Shown here in pieces: positions 23,702 to 31,871 of a stretch of DNA of 64,000 bases. The stretch is from Streptomyces sp. NBC_00670 (lineage in GTDB: Bacteria; Actinomycetota; Actinomycetes; Streptomycetales; Streptomycetaceae), in contig NZ_CP109017.1 in assembly GCF_036226765.1 (NCBI RefSeq), forward strand, positions 1,054,001 to 1,118,000, read 5' to 3'. A program made the position numbers and the translations under genes. The notes under the pieces were generated by a model that saw only the letters and a program-made list of their open reading frames with translations, did not search any database and was not told the origin of the DNA. Each line of letters starts with the position of its first letter. The stretch's first letter is position 1.

Positions 23702-23890
23702 ATGGACCCCGAGACGTACCTCGCCCTGCACCACGCCCACGCCGCCGAACTCCGCGCCGACGCCGAGGCGTACCGCCGCGTCATAGCGGCACGGCAGCCC
23801 CGCAACCTGCGTGTCCGCCTCGGCTGGACCCTCGTGGAGGTCGGCCTCCGGCTGACCACCGCACCCAGGACGGCGACCGCCGTTTCCTGA
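23702..23890 (+). CDS. Small conserved hypothetical protein
   Basis: A 62-residue, mostly helical and basic protein (MDPETYLALHHAHAAELRAD, then RRVIAARQPRNLRVRLGWTL). GAGAGG precedes ATG 23702 at ten bases. An in-frame ATG at 23684 overlaps the upstream stop (ATGA) and would add six residues by coupling. It is cotranscribed with the winged-helix gene. Small proteins of this kind often accompany ArsR-like regulators in Streptomyces, but I know no function. Confidence 0.6.
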   Translation: MDPETYLALHHAHAAELRADAEAYRRVIAARQPRNLRVRLGWTLVEVGLRLTTAPRTATAVS

Positions 23891-24067
23891 CCCCCGTTCC
23901 GCCCGTCCGCACGGGCGCGCCGCGCCCTCATGACGCCGGTCGGCTCCGCGGCGCCCGGCACCCTCAACTACGACGAGGAGAGCGGCACGCTCCACGTCAC
24001 GACGTGGCCGAGCGATTCGACCAGCCCGGCCCACAGCAACGTCGGCAGGGCGCCTGCGGGGAGAAAG

Positions 24068-24520
24068 TCACCTGGGTAGTGCGACCTCCGCCCAGACCGT
24101 TTTCGTGTACGCGTCCCGGACCTCGCAGCCCCATCGTTCGGCGTATGCCGCCACGAGCAGCAGTCCACGCCCGGACGGGGCGTCGGGCGCCGCCGGTTCG
24201 GCCACGGGGTCGCGGGGCAGCCGCCCCGGGCGGGTGTCCGTCACCTCGACGCGGACGACGCCGTGCACGGGCAGGAGGAGCAGCGTCAGGCGGAAGTCCC
24301 GGCCGGGTGTCCTGCCGTGGGTGATCGCGTTGGCCGCCAGCTCGGCCGTGACGAGGGCGACGGCCTGTGACGTCCCGGAGCCGTACGGGATCTCCCAGGC
24401 CGCGAGCTGCTGTCCGGCGAGGCGACGGGCGAGACGGGCTCCGCGTGCGGTGCTGCTGAGGCGGACGGCGAGGTGCGGGGCGCCAGTGGGCGGTTTCACA
24501 CTGATGTTGGTCGGCTTCAC
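24068..24520 (-). CDS. RsbW-like anti-sigma/regulatory ATPase
   Basis: A 150-residue GHKL ATPase-fold protein. The N box is VTAELAANAITHG and the G box is APSGRGLLLVAAYAERWG, with DTRPG as the Asp motif between them. Such proteins phosphorylate STAS antagonists or bind sigma factors. GTG 24520 has no good ribosome site; GTG 24499 is an alternative. In Streptomyces, WhiJ-type loci contain exactly this kind of ATPase near an HTH gene and a DUF397 gene, both of which occur 1.4-2.7 kb away. Partner proteins here are inferred from that pattern. Confidence 0.85.
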   Translation of the reverse strand: MKPTNISVKPPTGAPHLAVRLSSTARGARLARRLAGQQLAAWEIPYGSGTSQAVALVTAELAANAITHGRTPGRDFRLTLLLLPVHGVVRVEVTDTRPGRLPRDPVAEPAAPDAPSGRGLLLVAAYAERWGCEVRDAYTKTVWAEVALPR

Positions 24521-24643
24521 GCAGTGACAGTCCCGTGGCGCGGACGACCGGACGAGGTCGGATCTCCGTACGTGGTCGCGTGGTACGGCCGCTGTAGGGG
24601 TTCGTAGGACGGGCGTACGGGGCCGTGAGCGTAGCCGGGGCGG

Positions 24644-24690
24644 CCGGGACGAGTGGGCTGCCTTCGTGACCCGCGGCCCACTCGTCCCGG
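24644..24690 (-). terminator. 15-bp perfect inverted repeat, terminator of the 317-residue gene
   Basis: CCGGGACGAGTGGGC (24644-24658) is fully complementary to GCCCACTCGTCCCGG (24676-24690) over a 17-base loop. It starts 13 bases past the stop codon at 24704 on the minus strand. Confidence 0.75.
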
Positions 24691-24703
24691 TGGTTCAGCC
24701 CCC

Positions 24704-25657
24704 TCACACCTCGATGCGCAGCCAGGTGTCGCCGGTGCGGAGCCAGAGCGTGCCGTCGCGGCCCTGGCCACAGCGGAGAACGACCCGGCCGGGTACGTCG
24801 AGTACGCGCTGGTCGGTCACCGTCCAGGTGGTGCCGTCGAGTTCGGCGCGGGTGAGTTCGACGGTGGGCTCGTTGTGGTGACGGCGGGTCAGGAGTGCCC
24901 GGTTGCCGCGGACCGCGAACCCGTCCGGGGCGTGGACGGGGCTCGGGTAGGTCGTCACCTCACCGGTGGAGGGGGTGATGCGGGAGAGGAAGGTGCCGCG
25001 CATGCTGCCGCCCGAGTACCAGACCAGCCACACCTGGTCGCCTTCGGTCGCGGCCGTGCAGCCCTCCAGAGGGGGGCAGGGCAGACGGCCCCGCGGACTC
25101 CATATCGCCCGGCCTTCGGTGTTCCAGCCGGCGAGCCCGGCTCCGGACTCGGGGTGACCCCCGTAGATCCCTTCGTCCCCGTGGGCCGTCCAGATCCGTC
25201 CGTGGCGGTCGGTCACGAGGGCGGGGATGTCGTCGCCGACGCAGAACTCCGCCTCGGGCGTGCCCGTCGCCGAGTACACCACGGCGTTGGGTGCCCAGAG
25301 ACCGTCGGACTTGTTGCGCATGGTACGTCCGCTCACCAGGAGGAACCGTGAGTCCGGAAGCAGCGCCAAGTGGCTGGGGCGGCCCTCGATGTTCTCCACC
25401 GTGGTGCGCCGCTCCTGCTGTCCCGTGACGGTGACCAGCTCGCCGGTGAAGGTGCCCTTCGGTCTCCATCCGACCCATCCCCTGATGTAGGGGGTGTGGT
25501 CCACATGCCGCCGGTGCACGAGCAGGACCGAGAGTTCACCGGCCGGGCCGACGCTCCACCACAGTGCCTCGCGCCCTTGCGCGATGTCATCGGCGGGCAC
25601 GGTCCACGCCTCGTGCACGGGGGGATCGGTGTGATCACTCATCGACTGACGCGTCAT
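24704..25657 (-). CDS. Hypothetical protein, possible beta-propeller, in a WhiJ-like cluster
   Basis: A 317-residue protein with no membrane segment or signal peptide. Short repeating beta-strand patterns with Trp and Gly (DRHGRIWTAHGDEGIYGG, GDQVWLVWYSGG, RDGTLWLRTGDTWLRIEV) suggest a propeller-like fold. No catalytic signature is recognised. ATG 25657 has AGGTGA nine bases upstream; ATG 25642 is possible. It is divergent from the WhiJ-like HTH gene, and the spacer carries three TTGTACGGG direct repeats, so the two genes may share control. Its role in the cluster is unknown. Confidence 0.7.
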   Translation of the reverse strand: MTRQSMSDHTDPPVHEAWTVPADDIAQGREALWWSVGPAGELSVLLVHRRHVDHTPYIRGWVGWRPKGTFTGELVTVTGQQERRTTVENIEGRPSHLALLPDSRFLLVSGRTMRNKSDGLWAPNAVVYSATGTPEAEFCVGDDIPALVTDRHGRIWTAHGDEGIYGGHPESGAGLAGWNTEGRAIWSPRGRLPCPPLEGCTAATEGDQVWLVWYSGGSMRGTFLSRITPSTGEVTTYPSPVHAPDGFAVRGNRALLTRRHHNEPTVELTRAELDGTTWTVTDQRVLDVPGRVVLRCGQGRDGTLWLRTGDTWLRIEV

Positions 25658-25733
25658 CGAGATCGGTCACCTCAAGGACTCTGGGGGCCAACACCGCCCG
25701 AAGATCCCCACCTTACGGATTCGCGGACCGACG

Positions 25734-25765
25734 TTGTACGGGTTTTTGTACGGGCGTTGTACGGG
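25734..25765. repeat. Three TTGTACGGG direct repeats at helical-turn spacing
   Basis: Copies lie at 25734-25742, 25746-25754 and 25757-25765, with starts 12 and 11 bases apart, so they face the same side of the helix. They fall between the divergent hypothetical gene and the WhiJ-like regulator gene. This looks like a multi-site regulator binding region, possibly for the adjacent HTH protein. Confidence 0.7.
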
Positions 25766-25881
25766 TCCGGGTCGTGTCCCGATCGTCGCGGGTCGCGTTG
25801 AGCAGGGTCCCGGTGGCGAGGTCGGGCGAGGCTGCGGGGCGGATGAGCGGGGTGCGTTCCGGGACGGAAGGACGTGAGGGC

Positions 25882-26739
25882 GTGAGCACGGTACGGGAAG
25901 CGCGAAGCGGTCGGGCGGCGAAGCCGAAGGAGGACGGAGGGGATCGGCCAGGGGCGTGGTCGGCGTACGGCAGGCTGCTGCAACACCTGCGCAAGCGGGC
26001 CGGGTTGAATCAGCAGGAGCTCGGGGAGGCCATCGGGTACTCGCTGGAACAGGTCGGCTCGGTCGAACAGGGCCGACGCCCGGCGAAGGCGGCGTTCACG
26101 AGGGCGGCGGACCGGGTGCTGGAGGCGGGCGGAGTTCTGGAGGTGCTCCAGGACGAGGTGGACCGGGCGAAGCTGCCGAGGTTCTTCAGGAACTTCGCGC
26201 TCTTCGAGGCGGAGGCGGTGAGCAGGTTCGACTATGACCCACTGCTGGTGCCAGGGCTGTTGCAGACGGAAGGGTATGCCCGAGCCTTGTTCGCCGGGCA
26301 CTGCCCGCCGCTCGGTGAAGAGGTCATCGACCAACACACGGAGGCACGACTGTGTCGCCAGAAGCTCCTGACCCGGGTGCCGTTCGCGGAACTGTCCTTC
26401 ATCATCGGTGAGGAGGCCCTGCGAAACCCGGTGGCCGACAGGGAGGTGATGCGGGAACAGTGGCAACACCTGCTTGAGACGCGGGCGTTGCGCAACGTGG
26501 AGGTCCAGGTGATGCCCGCCGACTGCGGGTTCCACTCCGGCCTGAACGGGTCTTTCGTGGTTCTGGAGACCAGGGACCACCAGCACCTCGGCTACATCGA
26601 ATCTCAGGAAGTCGGGTGCGTCGTGCACGATCCCGCAGAGGTCAGTGCCTTCGGGTTGCGGTATGGCAAGCTGCGGTCGCAGGCTCTGAGCGGCGTCGAG
26701 TCTGCGCGCCTCATCGAGCGGATGGTGGGAGAGACATGA
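25882..26739 (+). CDS. WhiJ-like XRE/DUF5753 regulator
   Basis: A 285-residue protein. The N-terminal XRE helix-turn-helix reads LQHLRKRAGLNQQELGEAIG and YSLEQVGSVEQGRR; the rest is the DUF5753 domain typical of streptomycetes (YDPLLVPGLLQTEGYARALF, and EVQVMPADCGFHSGLNGSFV). GTG 25882 is chosen for its GGAAGG; ATG 25843 is an alternative. The stop overlaps the start of the DUF397 gene (ATGA). WhiJ and relatives repress developmental genes and work with a small DUF397 partner; this pair should behave likewise. Confidence 0.88.
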   Translation: MSTVREARSGRAAKPKEDGGDRPGAWSAYGRLLQHLRKRAGLNQQELGEAIGYSLEQVGSVEQGRRPAKAAFTRAADRVLEAGGVLEVLQDEVDRAKLPRFFRNFALFEAEAVSRFDYDPLLVPGLLQTEGYARALFAGHCPPLGEEVIDQHTEARLCRQKLLTRVPFAELSFIIGEEALRNPVADREVMREQWQHLLETRALRNVEVQVMPADCGFHSGLNGSFVVLETRDHQHLGYIESQEVGCVVHDPAEVSAFGLRYGKLRSQALSGVESARLIERMVGET

Positions 26740-26939
26740 GCGTGGAGCAGGTGACCGAGAACGTGGACGGGCTGCGCTGGTTCAAGAGCAGCTACAGCGG
26801 CTCGGGGGGTGGCAACTGCGTGGAGGTGGCCGCCGGGCTGGACGCCATGTACGTACGGGACTCGAAGGTCACGGGCGGCGGGCCCGTGCTGCGGGTCGGC
26901 AGGGCGGAGTGGGCCGCTTTCCTGGCATCCACCGAGTGA
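26736..26939 (+). CDS. DUF397 small protein
   Basis: A 67-residue DUF397 protein with the family core LRWFKSSYSGSGGGNCVEVA and VRDSKVTGGGPVLRVGRAEW. It overlaps the WhiJ-like gene by four bases, so both are made together. In known cases the DUF397 protein modulates its HTH partner, possibly by direct contact. The conserved Cys within GGNCVEV is present. Confidence 0.92.
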   Translation: MSVEQVTENVDGLRWFKSSYSGSGGGNCVEVAAGLDAMYVRDSKVTGGGPVLRVGRAEWAAFLASTE

Positions 26940-26951
26940 CGGGGGCCGGGC

Positions 26952-26981
26952 GGGTGGCCGAGCGTGGCAGGGGGGCCACCC
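26952..26981. terminator. Hairpin between convergent DUF397 and phosphoketolase genes
   Basis: GGGTGGCC (26952-26959) pairs with GGCCACCC (26974-26981) over 14 bases. It is the only strong fold in the 60-base gap between convergent stops and could serve both genes. Confidence 0.55.
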
Positions 26982-26999
26982 ACCCGTCCGCCCCGGGAG

Positions 27000-29414
27000 T
27001 CAGCCGTCCCAGGTCCAGTCCGCGACCTCCGGGAGGTCCACGCCGTGTTCGCGGATCCAGTCGTGGTGGCGCAGGCGGGTGTCCTGCATGTGCTGGCGGA
27101 CCGTGGCGGCGCGGATGGCGAGGCCGGGGACCCGGTCGATGACGTCCATGACCAGGCGGTAGCGGTCCAGGTCGTTCTGGACGACCATGTCGAACGGGGT
27201 GGTCGTGGTGCCGCGTTCCTTGTAGCCGCGGACGTGCAGGTGCTCGTGGCCGTCGCGGCGGTAGGCCAGGCGGTGGAGGAGCCACGGGTAGCCGTGGTAG
27301 GCGAAGATCACCGGTTTGTCGGCGGTGAAGATGCCGTCGTACTCGAAGTCGGTCATGCCGTGCGGGTGTTCCTCGGCGGGGAGCAGCCGGGCGATGTCGA
27401 CGACGTTGACCACGCGGACGGCGAGGTCGGGCAGGTGCGTGCGGAGCAACTGCGCGGCGGCGAGCGTCTCCTGGGTGGGGACGTCGCCGGCGCAGGCCAG
27501 GACCACGTCGGGCTCCCGGGTGCCGTCCTCGGTGCCGGCCCAGTCCCAGACGCCGAGGCCGCGGGCGCAGTGGACGCGGGCCTCCTCCATCGTGAGCCAG
27601 TCGAAGCAGGGCTGTTTGCCGGCCACGATCACGTTGACGTAGTTCTTGCTGCGCAGCGCGTGGTCGGCGACCGACAGCAGCGTGTTGGCGTCCGGCGGGA
27701 AGTAGACCCGTACGGCCTCGGGGCTCTTGTTGAGGATGTGGTCGACGAAGCCGGGGTCCTGGTGGGAGAAGCCATTGTGGTCCTGGCGCCAGACGTGGGA
27801 AGTGAGGAGGTAGTTGAGTGAGGCGATGGGGGCGCGCCAGGAGAGGCTACGGGTGGTGCGCAGCCATTTGATGTGCTGGTTGACCATCGAGTCGACGATG
27901 TGCACGAATGCCTCGTAGCAGGAGAACAGTCCGTGCCGGCCGGTGAGGAGGTAGCCCTCCAGCCAGCCCTGGCAGGTGTGTTCGGAGAGGATCTCCATCA
28001 CCCGGCCGTGCCGGTCCAGGTCCTCGTCCACCGGGCGGGTCTCCGCCTGCCACGCCTTGCCGCTGGCGGCGTAGACGGCCTGGAGGCGGTTGGACGCGGT
28101 CTCGTCGGGGCCGACGAGACGGAAGTCGCGGCGGTCGGTGGTGGCGGCCATGACGTCCAGGAGCATGTCGCCGAGCACGCGGGTGGGTTCGTGCAGGGTG
28201 GCGCCGGGTTTGTCGACGGCGACGGCGTGCTTCTCCAGTGGCGGCAGGGGCAGTTCGCGGACCAGCAGGCCGCCGTTGGCGCGGGGTGTGGCGCCGAGCC
28301 GGCGCTCGCCCTCCGGGATCCAGGCCAGCACCTCGGGGCGGGGTGCGCCGTGTTCGTCGAAGAGTTCCTCCGGGCGGTACGAGCGCAGCCAGGCCTCCAG
28401 TTGGCGGAGGTGCTCGGGGTTGTCGCGGACGGCGGCGAGCGGGACCTGGTGGGCGCGCCAGGTGCCCTCCACCGGAAGGCCGTCCACCTCGGCGGGACCG
28501 GTCCAGCCCTTCGGTGTGCGCAGCACGATCATCGGCCAGCGGGGGCGTTCGGTGGCGCCTTCCTCGCGGGCGGCACGCTGGATGGCGGCGATGCGGTCCA
28601 GGGCGGTGTCCAGCGCGCCGGCCATCGCCTGGTGGACGGCGGCAGGGTCGTCACCGGTGACGTGGAGGGGGTCGTGGCCGTAGCCGCGCAGCAGCTCGTC
28701 GAGCTCGGGTTCGGGGAGGCGGGCGAGGACGGTCGGGTTGGCGATCTTGTAGCCGTTGAGGTGGAGGATCGGGAGGACGGCACCGTCGTGGACGGGGTCG
28801 AGGAACTTGTTCGAGTGCCAGGACGCGGCGAGCGGGCCGGTCTCCGCCTCGCCGTCACCGATCACGCAGGCGACGAGGAGGGCGGGGTTGTCGAAGGCGG
28901 CGCCGTAGGCGTGGGAGAGGGCGTAGCCGAGTTCGCCACCCTCGTGGATCGAGCCGGGGGTCTCGGGGGCCACGTGGCTGGGGATGCCGCCGGGGAAGGA
29001 GAACTGTTTGAAGAGGCGGGCCATGCCGGGGGCGTCGCGGGTGACGTCCGGGTAGGTCTCGGTGTACGAGCCCTCCAGCCAGCTGTTGGCGACGACGGCG
29101 GGGCCGCCGTGGCCCGGGCCCCAGATGCAGAGGGTGTCCTGGTCGCGGGTGCGGATGATGCGGTTGAGGTGGGTGTGGACGAGGTTGAGGCCGGGTGAGG
29201 TGCCCCAGTGGCCCAGGAGGCGGGGTTTGACGTGTTCCGGGCGGAGGGGGGTGGAGAGGAGGGGGTTGGACATGAGGTAGATCTGGCCGACGGCGAGGTA
29301 GTTGGCTGCGCGCCAGTGGGCGTCGAGGGTGGTGAGGTCTTCGGGGGTGAGGGGGGTCTGGGGGGCTTGGGGAGTGCGGGGGGTGCCGGCTTGTGCGGTG
29401 TCGTCGGCGGGCAT
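27000..29414 (-). CDS. xfp: Xylulose-5-phosphate/fructose-6-phosphate phosphoketolase
   Basis: Thiamine-diphosphate enzyme that splits sugar phosphates with inorganic phosphate into acetyl phosphate and erythrose-4- or glyceraldehyde-3-phosphate. The 804-residue length is normal. Recognisable blocks are [29 protein letters not shown], the ThDP motif [20 protein letters not shown] and the phosphoketolase block SRHDHNGF-like [19 protein letters not shown] 29414 follows GGAAGG with six-base spacing; longer starts lack coding character. It could draw xylulose-5-phosphate from pentose metabolism. No acetate kinase is adjacent, but a DUF779 gene is divergent. Confidence 0.93.
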   Translation of the reverse strand: MPADDTAQAGTPRTPQAPQTPLTPEDLTTLDAHWRAANYLAVGQIYLMSNPLLSTPLRPEHVKPRLLGHWGTSPGLNLVHTHLNRIIRTRDQDTLCIWGPGHGGPAVVANSWLEGSYTETYPDVTRDAPGMARLFKQFSFPGGIPSHVAPETPGSIHEGGELGYALSHAYGAAFDNPALLVACVIGDGEAETGPLAASWHSNKFLDPVHDGAVLPILHLNGYKIANPTVLARLPEPELDELLRGYGHDPLHVTGDDPAAVHQAMAGALDTALDRIAAIQRAAREEGATERPRWPMIVLRTPKGWTGPAEVDGLPVEGTWRAHQVPLAAVRDNPEHLRQLEAWLRSYRPEELFDEHGAPRPEVLAWIPEGERRLGATPRANGGLLVRELPLPPLEKHAVAVDKPGATLHEPTRVLGDMLLDVMAATTDRRDFRLVGPDETASNRLQAVYAASGKAWQAETRPVDEDLDRHGRVMEILSEHTCQGWLEGYLLTGRHGLFSCYEAFVHIVDSMVNQHIKWLRTTRSLSWRAPIASLNYLLTSHVWRQDHNGFSHQDPGFVDHILNKSPEAVRVYFPPDANTLLSVADHALRSKNYVNVIVAGKQPCFDWLTMEEARVHCARGLGVWDWAGTEDGTREPDVVLACAGDVPTQETLAAAQLLRTHLPDLAVRVVNVVDIARLLPAEEHPHGMTDFEYDGIFTADKPVIFAYHGYPWLLHRLAYRRDGHEHLHVRGYKERGTTTTPFDMVVQNDLDRYRLVMDVIDRVPGLAIRAATVRQHMQDTRLRHHDWIREHGVDLPEVADWTWDG

Positions 29415-29638
29415 GGGGGGCCTTCCGGGTTGGGGCGGGTGGTTCCACCTTGCGCGTTTTCCCGGGTACCCGCGAGGGCCGGTTGGCCCACTCGGATGGC
29501 GGGCGGTGAGTTTTTCGCCATCGGGCCCGTCACAGGGCACCCTCGATGGGGCTCTGCCCCGGCCCCCCGTGCAACCCCCCTGCAACCTGGCGTGCCGTTC
29601 AATCGGCAGTTCACGTGCCGGACGGCGGGAGGCAGGGG

Positions 29639-30022
29639 ATGGGTGAGGGAGAGCGCGACGCCCGCGAGGTCGTCGTAGCGCGCGTGGCGTTGACGGACGC
29701 CGCCGCCGACCTCGTACGGCGGCTTCGCGCGGCGCACGGGCCGCTCATGTTCCACCAGTCGGGCGGCTGCTGCGACGGCAGCGCCCCCATGTGCTACCCC
29801 GACGGCGAATTCCGTACCGGCGGCTCCGACGTGCTGCTCGCCGAGCTGGAGGTCGACGGGGTCGGCGAACCCGTCGGGTTCTGGATGTCCCGCAGCCAGT
29901 ACGAGGTGTGGGCGCACACCCGGCTGATCGTGGACGTCGTACCCGGACGCGGCAGCGGATTCTCCCTGGAGGCACCCGAAGGAGTGCGTTTTCTGATCCG
30001 TTCCCGCGTCGTCGACGCATAG
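29639..30022 (+). CDS. DUF779 protein
   Basis: A 127-residue DUF779 protein with the cysteine cluster [12 protein letters not shown] and the conserved [26 protein letters not shown] precedes ATG 29639. The family is usually found beside NAD-dependent acetaldehyde/alcohol metabolism genes and its biochemical role is unclear; the cysteine cluster suggests metal or thiol chemistry. Here the divergent neighbour is a phosphoketolase, another source of C2 units. An inverted repeat lies downstream (30071-30089). Confidence 0.82.
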   Translation: MGEGERDAREVVVARVALTDAAADLVRRLRAAHGPLMFHQSGGCCDGSAPMCYPDGEFRTGGSDVLLAELEVDGVGEPVGFWMSRSQYEVWAHTRLIVDVVPGRGSGFSLEAPEGVRFLIRSRVVDA

Positions 30023-30106
30023 CAGCCGTCCGCGTCACCACCGTCTGGTGGACTGCCCCTCGCACTCCCGGCTCATTCCTGTGATGAGCGGGTGAGTTGA
30101 TGATGC

Positions 30107-30131
30107 GTCAGCTCGACTCCGAAAAGCTGAC
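30107..30131. promoter_or_regulatory. Inverted repeat upstream of the secreted glycosidase-like gene
   Basis: GTCAGCT (30107-30113) is complementary to AGCTGAC (30125-30131) with an 11-base centre. It ends 41 bases before the GTG start and could be an operator or a leader hairpin. A second fold, GCTCAT/ATGAGC (30071-30089), lies just upstream and may end the DUF779 transcript. Confidence 0.4.
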
Positions 30132-30172
30132 GGTCAGACAGCCAGGCAGCCACCGGTCCCCAGGGGGTACTC

Positions 30173-31423
30173 GTGACGCGTTACCGGCACTTCCGTCCCA
30201 GAACCCGGCTCACCACCCTTCTCGCCCAGCTCTCCGTCCTCGGCACGCTGGCCGGTGCCGCCCTCGCGGGCGCCTCGCCCGCCGCCGCCGGACAGCGCGC
30301 CGTCGACATCTCGCCCGGCGTCACCTACCGGGACTACGACCTCGCCGCCGCCCACGGCACGACCCACGTCCACCTTCTCACCGTCGACCTGAGCGATCCG
30401 CACGTACGTGTGGATCTGCTGTATCCGGGTGCCGTCGCCGCCCGCGCCACCGTCTCCCGGATGGCCGCCTCCGCCGGCGCGGTCGCCGGGGTCAACGGTG
30501 ACTTCTTCGACATCAGCGAGGCCCAGCACCCCGGCGTGGAGGTGACCGGCGCCCCGGTCGGCCCGGCGGTCGCGGGCGGCCGTGCGCTGAAGGCGGCGGT
30601 GCCGCGCGGCCAGCGCTTCGGCCCGGCGCTGCCTGCCTCGGGCAGCACCGAGGACGTGCTCGGCGTCGGCACCGACGGCGTCGCCCGGCTGGACCGGCTG
30701 TCCCTGACCGGAACGGTACGGACGGCGGCCGACGGGTCCCTGCCGCTGCGCGGGCTCAACCAGTACGCGCTGCCCGAGGGCTCGGTCGGCGCGTACACCG
30801 CCGACTGGGGCGGCGTCTCGCGGCGCCGGGCGGTGTGCGGCACCGACACCGAGCGCGGGGCGCCGTGCGGTACGGACACCTACGAGGTGACGGTGCGCGG
30901 TGGGCGGGTCGTCTCGGCCGCCGACTCCCCCGGCTCGGGGACCGTCGCCGACGGTGCGACCGTGCTGGTCGGGCGCGAGGCGGGCGCCCAGTGGCTGCGG
31001 AAGCTCGCCGTCGGCGAGCAGGTCACGGTGGAGCAGCGGCTGGTCGCCAAGACGGCGGGGGTGTCGTACCGCTTCGCGGTGGGGGGTGCGGTGCTGCGGC
31101 GGGGCGGGAAGGCCGTGCCGGGGCTGGACGACTCGGTGTCGACGGTTCGTACGGCGCTGGGGGTCGCCGATGGGGGGCGGCGGTTGCTGTTGCTCGCGCT
31201 GGACGGTGGGGCGGCGTACCGGTCGGGGTTGACGGTGGCCGAAGTGGGGGCGGAGTTGGGGCGGTTGGGGGCGGGGGATGTCGTCGGGGTGGATGGTGGG
31301 GGGTCCACGACGTTGGTTGCGCGGGGAGCGGGGGGTGCGTCCGTGAGTGTGCGGAACCATCCCTCCGGGGGTGGGGAGAGGGCGGTTGCCAACGGGGTGG
31401 GGGTGTTTGCCGTCGGGGGGTGA
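30173..31423 (+). CDS. Secreted phosphodiester glycosidase-family (NAGPA-like) protein
   Basis: A 416-residue exported protein. GTG 30173 is preceded by AGGGGG. The signal peptide has a long basic n-region, a hydrophobic core (LLAQLSVLGTLAGAALAGA) and a likely cut after PAAA (residue 39). The NAGPA/DUF2233 core is marked by GAVAGVNGDFFD and the C-terminal GVDGGGSTTLVARG. Family members cleave GlcNAc-1-phosphodiesters, but many bacterial homologues are uncharacterised. Over the last 200 bases the codons become unusually G-rich with runs of GGGG, without breaking the frame. A double hairpin terminator follows. Confidence 0.85.
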   Translation: MTRYRHFRPRTRLTTLLAQLSVLGTLAGAALAGASPAAAGQRAVDISPGVTYRDYDLAAAHGTTHVHLLTVDLSDPHVRVDLLYPGAVAARATVSRMAASAGAVAGVNGDFFDISEAQHPGVEVTGAPVGPAVAGGRALKAAVPRGQRFGPALPASGSTEDVLGVGTDGVARLDRLSLTGTVRTAADGSLPLRGLNQYALPEGSVGAYTADWGGVSRRRAVCGTDTERGAPCGTDTYEVTVRGGRVVSAADSPGSGTVADGATVLVGREAGAQWLRKLAVGEQVTVEQRLVAKTAGVSYRFAVGGAVLRRGGKAVPGLDDSVSTVRTALGVADGGRRLLLLALDGGAAYRSGLTVAEVGAELGRLGAGDVVGVDGGGSTTLVARGAGGASVSVRNHPSGGGERAVANGVGVFAVGG

Positions 31424-31486
31424 GCCCTCCTCCGGGGGGCGTCCGCGGGACTTTTTCGCCCCCGCCGCCCCTTCCCGGTCCCACCC

Positions 31487-31533
31487 CCGGGGGCTGCGCC
31501 CCCGGACCCCCCTACGGAGCTTCGCTCCGTTTT
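31487..31533 (+). terminator. Double hairpin terminator with T-run
   Basis: CCGGGGGC-TGC-GCCCCCGG (31487-31505) and ACGGAGC-TTC-GCTCCGT (31514-31530), the latter followed by TTT. They lie 60-110 bases past the glycosidase stop. The second has a stable TTCG-like loop. The same two-hairpin layout recurs at 43992-44035. Confidence 0.75.
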
Positions 31534-31553
31534 GCGCAGTTCCCCGCGCCCCT
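31534..31553 (+). repeat. Interspersed 20-bp repeat, copy 1
   Basis: GCGCAGTTCCCCGCGCCCCT directly follows the T-run of a double hairpin at a gene end. Copies 2 (44039-44058) and 3 (56928-56947) differ by one base each. Confidence 0.75.
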
Positions 31554-31555
31554 GC

Positions 31556-31750
31556 TCACGGACGCAGACTGCTCACGATGTCCGCCGTCGCCAGCAGGCC
31601 GTTGTGGATTGTGGGCGCCATGCTGCTGCTGGCCAGGAGGAAGCCCAGCAGGGCGCAGACCAGGGCATGCGAGACCTTCAGGCCGCCGTTGCGGAGGAAG
31701 ATCACCGCAAGGATGGTCAGCAGCAGTACGAGCGAGATGGAAATGGCCAT
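31556..31750 (-). CDS. Small two-helix membrane protein
   Basis: A 64-residue protein with two predicted transmembrane helices (ISLVLLLTILAVIFLR and ALVCALLGFLLASSS) joined by a short basic loop (NGGLKVSH). AGGAGGT precedes ATG 31750 at five bases, so it is well translated. Small proteins of this pattern are widespread in streptomycetes; I know no assigned function. It stands alone, between a convergent gene end and the acyl-CoA dehydrogenase operon, 121 bases after the latter's last stop. Confidence 0.75.
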   Translation of the reverse strand: MAISISLVLLLTILAVIFLRNGGLKVSHALVCALLGFLLASSSMAPTIHNGLLATADIVSSLRP

Positions 31751-31871
31751 GGTCAACCTCCTCCGCCACGTCCGCTTCGCGGCGTTCGGCCGCAAGTGTG
31801 GCGTAGCGGAGGGTTCGTCCGGGCGGCTGACGTGTCCTCCGAACGAGTGGTGTCACGGCCGTGCGTGGCTC

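Noticed and set aside
23930..24079. 49-codon open frame (MTPVGSAAPGTLNYDEES...)
   Set aside because: No ribosome site, overlaps the stop of the ATPase gene, and too short to judge. It could be a relic of a longer gene but cannot be supported.
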